A stretch of DNA of 24,033 nt from Mesotaenium endlicherianum (Eukaryota > Streptophyta > Zygnematophyceae > Zygnematales > Mesotaeniaceae). Below are positions 18,218 through 24,033 of this stretch, in pieces. Positions within the stretch are counted from its first letter, which is position 1; each line of letters starts with the position of its first letter. The notes under the pieces were generated by a model. It did not search any database and had not been told where the DNA came from. It saw only the letters and a list, made by a program, of their open reading frames with translations. The DNA is taken from contig WELA01004349.1 in the NCBI GenBank assembly GCA_009602735.1, positions 407,318 to 431,350 of the forward strand. Direction: 5' to 3'. The position numbers were made by a program, and so were the translations under genes.

Positions 18218-18306
18218 CCTCCAATCTCACGCACACACGCACAGTTTGCACGCACGCACACGCATGCACCCGCACGCACGCACGTATCGCACGCACGCAC
18301 GCACAC
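18218..18306. repeat. ACGC/ACAC simple repeat
   Basis: CACGCACACACGCACAG.. and CGCACGCACGCACGTATCGC-type units. Confidence 0.9.
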
Positions 18307-18632
18307 TCTTAAATTCTCTCAAGCGCCGGGGCCGGCCTCTCACATGAGCGGGGCACTGGGCAAGAGCCCGAGCCCTACAGGGAAGCTTACAGGTGAGCAG
18401 CTATGGCCGACGCACTCCTCTGCAGCAACCCCCTCGCCCAGCTGGCGTGCTTGCTGCCGGCCTCGCCCTGCGCTGCCGCCCATGCGCATCCTCTGCCTCT
18501 GCTGGCCTCCGCCCGCCCCACTCCCGCCACCTGGCGCACACGGCACATGCTCAGAGTTCTCAAAAGTCAGGAGTCAGGAGTCATGGGAGCGCCAGCCTGG
18601 CAAGCGATAGGCTTCAGGGCCACCCAGGGAGC

Positions 18633-18801
18633 CAGAGAGGCAGAGAGGGGAGAGGGGGAAAGGGGCAATAGGGGGAGTGGGGAATGGGGAGTGGGAAGCA
18701 GGGAGAGGGGACAGGGGACAGGGGAGAGGGGAGAGGGGAGAGGGGAGAGGGGAGAGGGGAAAAGGTGAGAGCGAGGAGAGGGGGGAGGGGAGAGGGAGCT
18801 C
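18633..18801 (+). repeat. GGGGAGA purine-rich minisatellite
   Basis: The core is a run of GGGGAGA/GGGGAGAGGGGAGA units at about 18700-18765 with degenerate flanks. There are many runs of four G, so G-quadruplex or triplex formation is possible. It gives stop-free Arg/Gly/Glu-rich and Pro/Ser/Leu-rich frames that I do not regard as genes. Confidence 0.9.
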
Positions 18802-18943
18802 CAAAAATACGAGACCCACAGAGGGCCCCACAAAAGGGGCCCATGTCGCTCAAGCAAGCAAGCGTTCCCCTCCTCCTCTCCTCCTCCTCCTCCTGGGCGC
18901 TTGCTTGCCAGGGGCCTATTCCTCGCCATGCAATGCGTCTCGG

Positions 18944-19300
18944 AGGTGTCATTAGAAGGTGTCTCTAAAGAGGTGTCATAAGAAGGTGTCTCTAAAGAGG
19001 TATCATAAGAAGGTGTCTCTAAAAAGGTGTGATAAGAAGGTGTCTCTAAAAAGGTGTCATTAAAAGGTGTCTCTAACAGGTGTCATAAGAAGGTGTCTCA
19101 ACAGGTGTCATATGGTGTCTCTATCAGGTGTCATAAGAAGGTGTCTCTCTTAGAAGGTGTCATACATGGGCGGCAAAATGTGTCGCATAAAAGGTGCTAT
19201 AAGAAGGTGCCATCAGAAAATGTCATAAAAAGTTGAAGGTTGTCAGGAGAAGCAGTCACTCAAAAGTGTTATGAGAGGAGTCATAGGACAGTGTCATAAA
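18944..19300. repeat. 27-bp minisatellite, decaying to the right
   Basis: The unit AGGTGTCATAAGAAGGTGTCTCTAAAG starts at 18944, 18971, 18998, 19025 and 19052 with exact 27-bp spacing; later copies lose a few bases and diverge (19078 onward). Each unit consists of two half-units, AGGTGTCATAAGA (13) and AGGTGTCTCTAAAG (14). Traces of GGTGTCAT or GGTTGTC-like words continue to about 19500. Confidence 0.92.
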
Positions 19301-19608
19301 GAAGGTGCCTTGCTCAACGAAGGAACCGGCTGCGGCCCGTGCCTATCGGCTGACCCCCTCGGCTCCCAAAATGGATCCGCATCCCTCTACTGGATGCTCT
19401 CTCGAAAGATTGAAGGCTGTTATCACTGAAGGTCATTCTCTGAGTGTCGTTCTTTGAAGGTTGTTCCCGGGAGGTTGTTCTAGGGTGTCATTGAATAGAG
19501 GGTCGTGAGAGAGGTCCAGGTGGCAGCCTGTAGGCACAGGAGAGCAGCCAGCTTCAGATTGATGCCAGTAGTCGATTTTGCCAGCTGTCAGGGCGAGGGA
19601 GAGCGTAC
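19301..19608. other. No supported gene
   Basis: Sequence with faint traces of the neighbouring minisatellite (AAGGTTGTTCCCGGGAGGTTGTTC, GGGTGTCATTG). The minus frame of the candidate exon at 19609-19747 runs on into this stretch to a stop at 19433-19435, but passes a donor first. Confidence 0.45.
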
Positions 19609-19747
19609 CTTCTGTCTCATTTTGCATGCTGCCAGTGCCACCTGTTCTGCTTGAGAAGCTTGCGACCGCGTCAGTAGATTGTTGATCTGTCGAAGACCCC
19701 CCCTGTGCAGCCAGCTGGCGCAAGGCCAGCAGTTGGCCTTTGTAAGT
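19609..19747 (-). CDS. Candidate internal exon, unknown gene
   Basis: Seen: an acceptor (ATTTTCTGTGCAG) at 19748 and a donor (GAAG|GTACGC) at 19608 bracket 139 nt open in one frame: TYKGQLLALRQLAAQGGSST, then a Ser/Thr/Gln-rich part ending in SMQNETE. The start looks helical and the rest disordered, as in many regulatory proteins. The frame stays open beyond the donor, so this could also be a longer terminal exon ending at 19433. No family is recognised and no partner exon was found. Confidence 0.3.
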
Positions 19748-20881
19748 CTGCACAGAAAATCGTGGAGTCAATGCTGTGAATCCTATATTCAATTCTTTAA
19801 AGTAACAAACGTACGTCATGCCTAGATGTATCCCTCAACCCCAGCTTCTTCTTCAAGCTATCTTATGTAAAGCATGCCAACCAACCCATGAGCTGCCACC
19901 TGTCACACATGCAGATGCCCATCCATGTTGCTCGAGATGACTGCTGCAGTCTGTCTATGCGTTTACTTGTTTGACTGAAGCTTGACTGACTCATGACTCT
20001 ATGGTCATTTGATCAGGAGGTGAGTTCTAAATAGGAGTATGCTTTTGCAGGAAGGTTTGAAGCTTCGACGCGCTCTTACAAGTGAATCTTGCAGTGGACC
20101 TGATGAAGGCATCTGATGATCTTGGGGGATCAACGGTGTGTGGTCTGCTGACGTGAGATGCCTGCTGTCGCCTAGCATGGGCCATGCTGAGAGCACAATG
20201 AGTAGTAACAAGCGAGTTCCTAAGAGCTTTCTTAAGCTGCGTGGTACACTGGTATGGCTGGCATATCGCTTCATGAAAACAGGTGTCATGGCAGCACTCG
20301 GTATATGTGCAAGCTTCTGCCCAAACATTCTTGTAGCAACGAGGTACTGCTTTTCTGAGCAAGAAACTCGTTTAACAAGCTACAGTGATCATTGGGGAGT
20401 TACACTTCGCCCAACAGAACAGAAGTGCTGCCGTATCCTGTAAAGAAGTATCTTCCTGAAAAATGTAATCCTTGCCTTCAGCCAGGTGTTCGGGAGTCTG
20501 TAATGCCTAATGCGTGAGGAATGTAAGTTTAAACGGTGGCCAGCAAGTAGTTCGTCACAAAAGGCAGTCTGTCGCTGAACTCTTAAGTGCCCTCGCTGTG
20601 TACCCATCGGGCTTACCCGGACTATGAGCTCTGGAAAAAATTACCGTTGTAACAATTGTCCAAAGACAGGTGGTAATGCCAACTCTATCAAGCACATGCG
20701 CTTCAACTTGCAGTTTTTAAATCCCGGAATCCACACCCAAAGGCAAAGTTTGACAAAGTTAGGCAAAGTTAGTGCTAAGTGTTTTGGACCTGTTGTCAAA
20801 ATCGCACGAACGAAAAGAGGCTGACGCATGTGAAGTTTAAGATCCTCTTGTGACCAGGGGACGTTCAAAATTGCCTTGCAG
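19748..20881. other. No firm gene
   Basis: Short frames only. A plus-strand acceptor-like ATGCTTTTGCAG at about 20050 precedes EGLKLRRALTSESCSGPDE and a stop; it could be a terminal exon. A triplicated AAAGTT(AG/TG) word lies at 20744-20770. Nothing is recognised. Confidence 0.4.
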
Positions 20882-21055
20882 GGAACCAAGCAGGGATGGC
20901 AAGCGACATCAGGGCGCGACTCTCCACTTGACGACCGACCCCTTCAAGCGGAAACATCTGCGAGCCACTGCGAGCGATCTCAAAGTATACGCTTCGTCGT
21001 TGTCAGTCGCTTGCTACGTGTACGAGGCAGTGCGAAAGCCACTTTACCTCGTTAA
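20882..21055 (+). CDS. Candidate terminal exon, unknown gene
   Basis: Seen: an acceptor (AAAATTGCCTTGCAG) at 20881, then 57 codons and TAA. The peptide begins GTKQGWQATSGRDSPLDDRP and ends in a hydrophobic and basic stretch (IRFVVVSRLLRVRGS..). Composition is balanced and free of simple repeats, unlike most frames here. A second frame through the same DNA is also open (to 21149). Upstream exons were not identified and no function can be given. Confidence 0.27.
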   Translation, partial: GTKQGWQATSGRDSPLDDRPLQAETSASHCERSQSIRFVVVSRLLRVRGSAKATLPR

Positions 21056-22924
21056 GCATACGACACATATGAGCTGCTTGCGTAAGCAGCCAGGGTCGGC
21101 AGGCACAGACATACGTCCGGGATTCTCAACCACGACGCCCTCGATTTAGCTTCAGATAAGGTTCGAATAAGGTTCGAGAGGTTTATGATCGATACTGCTT
21201 AAGACAGCTGCCCACCGTTCACCACCGCTGGCTACAGCAGCTTGCCCGGCGCCGTGGATGGTTCCACCTGGCCTGCCATGACCAAGCTGACGAAAGCTCA
21301 GCAGAGCTCCGAGAGTACTTCCAAACTGCTCCAAACTGCTCCAAACCATGCCAAACAACTCCGAAGCAGTACATGTTGAGCAGGACTGCCCAAGATGAGT
21401 TTGACAACTGTACTCAGCGACAACATTGAAATGGATAGCAGGTCACAGTGTGCCGTAGTGGTTTACAGCAGGCTGAAGCTGGGTAGAAGCAGGACCTTTC
21501 TGCCAGCTTAATGCCACTTCATGCTTCAATCGGTTCAGTCAGCGCGGGCCCCACTTTTTCCTCAGGATGTCACAGAACCATACAGCCTCGAAGGGGTTCC
21601 ATGAGACGCCTCGGGTGCCAGGGGCTCCACTGCTCCAGTATACAGCTGGATGGTACGCGTAAGCAATAAGAGACGATGAGTAACCGTTGAAGTGGGGATA
21701 AAACGGGATGATCTTTCAGTAATTCAGGTGGTATTAGCATTACTGCCACGTAGCCACCCACTTCAGAAGGCACCTCCGGATACCTGCATGCCCTAGTGGG
21801 AAGCAGGGTGGTATATGCAGTATAGAGTATGCATCCAAGCTGCCGCTAGTTAATATTTTTGGGTGGTCTGTGGTACGGCCAGCTGAACCTCTGGGAGTCG
21901 ATCGAGAGCACTTTTTGACATAAACAGATGCTGCTTTAGCTGTTATCTCATATAGCGTCGTGGAAACAGCTGTGAGCCGCATGCATGTAGTGTGCTTGTT
22001 ACGGATGAACCTACCAGGTTCTTGCATGCGCCCTCCTTCTCGAGGAGCATACGTCAATCGGGACGGACTCGCTTAAGCAGCCCCGATATTTGATTCTCAA
22101 TTCTCAGCCTGTCGACTATTAGCGTCTAGTCTGTAAGTGAATTCCAGGTCAGGGTTGAGCTCACTTCAATTCGGGCAGCCAGGCAGCCAGAAGTTGTAGC
22201 GAAGGGGTGGGGCCACGCATAGTAAGATCTTGAAGTGCTGTAGGACTGGCTGTTCACTGTATACGTGCATGTTCTGCAATTCATAAATCGACATAAGGCC
22301 TTTGATTGACCTAGAAGTAAGTTCAATTCAGGGTCGTAAGCACAATCGGTGACAGCGTAGCAATAAGCACTGGACGGATTCCTCAGGCAAGTCGAGGTCG
22401 AGATGTTTGAGACCGATACAGTCTTCTTAAATCTCTAGCTTCCAGATGCCCACGACCAGACTGGTAGTCTGTCTCTAAGCCCGAAATAGAGAGCCTATTG
22501 GAGACACCATGGACGATGAGGAGCATCACAACGTTTCATCTGAACCTTCCTCTGTGAACAGTACATCAGCTAACCGCATCGCTCTTTCCACGTGGTGATA
22601 CAGACCAACATTAGGACCTCTATTATAAGATTCATTAAAGTCTCAAACTAGAGCTGGGGACATTGATTGAGCTGCTAGCAGCGGCAAGCAAGCAGGTATT
22701 CCTTTGTCAAGGGTGACTATCAGTCACACCTAGCTGGCGAAGACCATATCGAAATAGCTAGGCCAGGCTAGTGAGCTAGATAGGCTCACACGCTGCACAC
22801 ACGTGTATTCAATCCAACTCAAGCGCAGGAGATTCTTAGGTGGCTCAGTGTTGTAAATTGGGCATATTCTTATTTCGAGCTTGAAGAATTGATTAGACGG
22901 TAAAGTATAATCAGATACAATCAA
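21056..22924. other. No supported gene; short tandem repeats only
   Basis: This contains an 11-bp tandem ATAAGGTTCGA (21156-21177) and a decamer array at 21321-21360. A short plus-strand frame at about 21196-21370 (..VDGSTWPAMTKLTKAQQSSE..) is open but lacks clear splice sites. From 21400 to 22920 frames close frequently on both strands and I see nothing recognisable. Confidence 0.45.
21321..21360. repeat. Decamer tandem repeat CCAAACTGCT
   Basis: Four 10-bp units: CCAAACTGCT twice, then the variants CCAAACCATG and CCAAACAACT. Confidence 0.85.
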
Positions 22925-23086
22925 ATGGATCCCATCACGGTAGTGGTGGTGGGTAGCGGCGCAGGCGCCTGCCTGGCATGGCACGGCAAGCGCCTCCTTA
23001 GGCAGGGGGCCCACGATTCGCAGGGCTGGCACCTGGCGCCGCCAGATGTCGTCACCTCCATCCTCCATCACTCCAGAATGGTGCAG
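22925..23086 (+). CDS. Candidate first exon, unknown protein
   Basis: Seen: an ATG with A at -3 and G at +4 opens 54 codons that end at a GTGCAG|GTACAT donor. Local GC rises sharply at the ATG, as expected for coding DNA here, and AAAGTATAATCAG about 20 nt upstream could be TATA-like. The peptide starts MDPITVVVVGSGAGACLAWH, either a beta-strand plus Gly-rich loop of Rossmann type (GxGxxx) or an N-terminal membrane anchor, and then GKRLLRQGAHDSQ... The missing third Gly of GxGxxG and the early Trp-His weaken the Rossmann reading. Possible later exons are 23205-23271 and 23489-23550 (the latter with donor GTGAGTG), but I could not join all three in one frame. Family unknown. Confidence 0.38.
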
Positions 23087-23263
23087 GTACATGCACTCCT
23101 AAGCCCTCAGCCTCCCTCTGTCCCCTCTGTTTCTCTGCCCCCTCTGTCCCTTTGTCGCCCTCTTCCTCTGCCCCCTCCGTCCCCTCTGTCCCTCTGTCTG
23201 GCAGCGAGACTCGCACTCGTTGTGCACCAGTGCGCGCAGGCCTACGGCACTCGCGCACACTTT

Positions 23264-23336
23264 TATTGTGGGTGCGTGTGCGCGTGTGTGCGTGTGTGTG
23301 CGTGTATGCGTGTGTGCGCATGCGTGTGTGTCTGTG
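23264..23336 (+). repeat. GT/GCGT simple repeat
   Basis: GTGCGTGTGCGCGTGTGTGCG-type tract, followed by a G-rich stretch (23343-23408) with runs of five to seven G. It lies within the putative intron after the 22925 exon. Confidence 0.88.
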
Positions 23337-23488
23337 GGTGGACAGGGGGGGATGGAGGGATGGGGCCACGGGGCCATGGGGGGTGGGGGGGTAAGGAGGG
23401 GAGGGGAAGCAAAAGAAGTGAGTTGAATGATGGCACATGCGTTTCCCTTTGCATGTGTTCTCATGTATGCATGTATGCATGAAGGCAG

Positions 23489-23550
23489 CGAGGCGCGTGT
23501 AGGCATGTGCCCAGGTCGATGCGGTTATCACGAGCGGAACTGGGCCGACA
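23489..23550 (+). CDS. Possible internal exon, unknown product
   Basis: A segment between ATGCATGAAGGCAG (acceptor-like, after a GT-rich stretch) and ACA|GTGAGTG (good donor). Joined directly to the 22925 exon in phase 0 it reads RGACRHVPRSMRLSRAELGR. Another frame is open too (EARVGMCPGRCGYHERNWAD..). Confidence 0.22.
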
Positions 23551-23639
23551 GTGAGTGTGAGATCGTTGGAAGCATGTATAGTGTTTTAGTCACGGCTGCA
23601 AGAGCCACCGGCTGCTGCAATTGCTTCTGACCTTCTGAA

Positions 23640-23669
23640 GCGCAACCAAGCGCAACCAAGCGCAACCAA
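23640..23669. repeat. Decamer tandem repeat GCGCAACCAA x3
   Basis: Three exact 10-bp units. Confidence 0.95.
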
Positions 23670-23785
23670 AGCTAGCGGGCGCTTATAAAGAGGAAAACAG
23701 TGCACGCTGTGGGTGGGTTTGTTGTTCTTAATCATTCGCATGTGGCACTTTCTTCCTTTGAATGCAGCAGCAGACTTGTGGTGTG

Positions 23786-23788
<3 letters not shown>

Positions 23789-23821
<33 letters not shown>

Positions 23822-23840
23822 CACACACACACACACACAC
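23789..23840. repeat. (AC)n microsatellite
   Basis: About 14 AC units, an ATGT interruption, then about 10 more. Further CA-rich sequence lies at 23944-24000. No gene is supported in 23670-24033. Confidence 0.95.
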
Positions 23841-24005
23841 GCAAGGCGAGAATACAGACATGCTAGCATGTGGAAGTAGCACGCACTACGCGTTACCTGA
23901 TGTGCGTGCACAGAGGGTCTGCGTACTAAGTAAGGAGTTACATCAACGCACACACCCACATGCACACACGCACACTTACACGCACACTGGCACACACTCA
24001 ACATC

Positions 24006-24033
24006 GCCCCCCCCCCCCTCCCCCCCCCCCCCC
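24006..24033. repeat. Terminal poly-C run
   Basis: C run with one T interruption at the right window edge, matching the C run at the left edge. Confidence 0.9.

Larger units (their letters stand above)
17403..18632. other. No firm gene; GC-rich with several simple repeats
   Basis: This region should contain the upstream part of the Cys-tail gene, but I could not choose its exons. It holds (GA)10 at 17469-17489, GGGC repeats at about 17704-17720, and ACGC repeats at 18218-18306. On the minus strand the ACGC tract is followed by GTGTGCTGGTGACAG and a short frame, WPRACWLGAHCRLVVDHALT.., to a stop at about 18088, a possible small terminal exon. A plus-strand donor-like CTTACAG|GTGAGC occurs near 18391. 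Confidence 0.4.

Noticed and set aside
18567..18968. Arg/Gly/Glu-rich and Pro/Ser/Leu-rich frames on both strands
   Set aside because: Produced by the GGGGAGA repeat, which lacks stop codons in most frames.
21156..21180. Duplicated GGTTCGAAT, resembling the tRNA B box
   Set aside because: No A box, anticodon arm or acceptor stem can be drawn around it; it is an 11-bp tandem duplication.
23052..23531. Pro/His/Thr-rich minus-strand frames (135-159 codons)
   Set aside because: Complement of CT-, GT- and G-rich simple sequence; no motifs.

Overview
This window looks like nuclear DNA of a eukaryote, most likely a green alga (chlorophyte or trebouxiophyte type; an inference, not proven). The evidence is GC-rich coding blocks set in lower-GC flanks, candidate introns with GT..TGCAG or GT..CAG borders, long GT/CA, GCTG and CTG simple repeats, Gln- and Ser-rich low-complexity protein regions, and short CCCTAA(A)-type telomere-like runs. 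There are no bacterial-style operons, and I found no rRNA, tRNA or CRISPR array. Both window ends are runs of C, and an internal gap of Ns (13126-13876) is flanked by a C run and a G run, so the window is probably one short draft scaffold.

Layout. 1-424: first exon of an MFS sugar/inositol-type transporter on the minus strand, running off the left end. 425-2672: no supported gene. 2673-5123: a run of exon-like segments on the plus strand that can be joined in one open frame (unknown product, tentative). 5124-8797: GT-, TGCGCT- and G-rich low-complexity DNA, then lower-GC DNA with no clear gene. 8798-8973: a large palindrome with perfect 51-bp arms. 9131-10957: the best gene in the window, a minus-strand Ser/Thr kinase with all catalytic motifs and a long Gln-rich tail ending in a bipartite nuclear-localisation-like signal. 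10958-16600: little that can be supported, plus the gap. 16600-17322: terminal exon of a minus-strand Ser-rich protein with a membrane segment and an eight-cysteine tail; the stretch coding the tail recurs twice downstream as degenerate copies. 17323-18900: GT, GA, GGGC and GGGGAGA repeats. 18944-19300: a decaying 27-bp minisatellite. 19300-22924: isolated exon-like pieces. 22925-23550: a possible first exon of a plus-strand gene. 23551-24033: CA repeats and the terminal C run.

Nothing indicates that these genes act in one pathway; they look like unrelated neighbours. I found no convincing new multi-gene system. The most unusual signals are the triplicated Cys-rich 3' end, the perfect palindrome, and the repeated placement of GU-rich tracts just upstream of candidate 3' splice sites.
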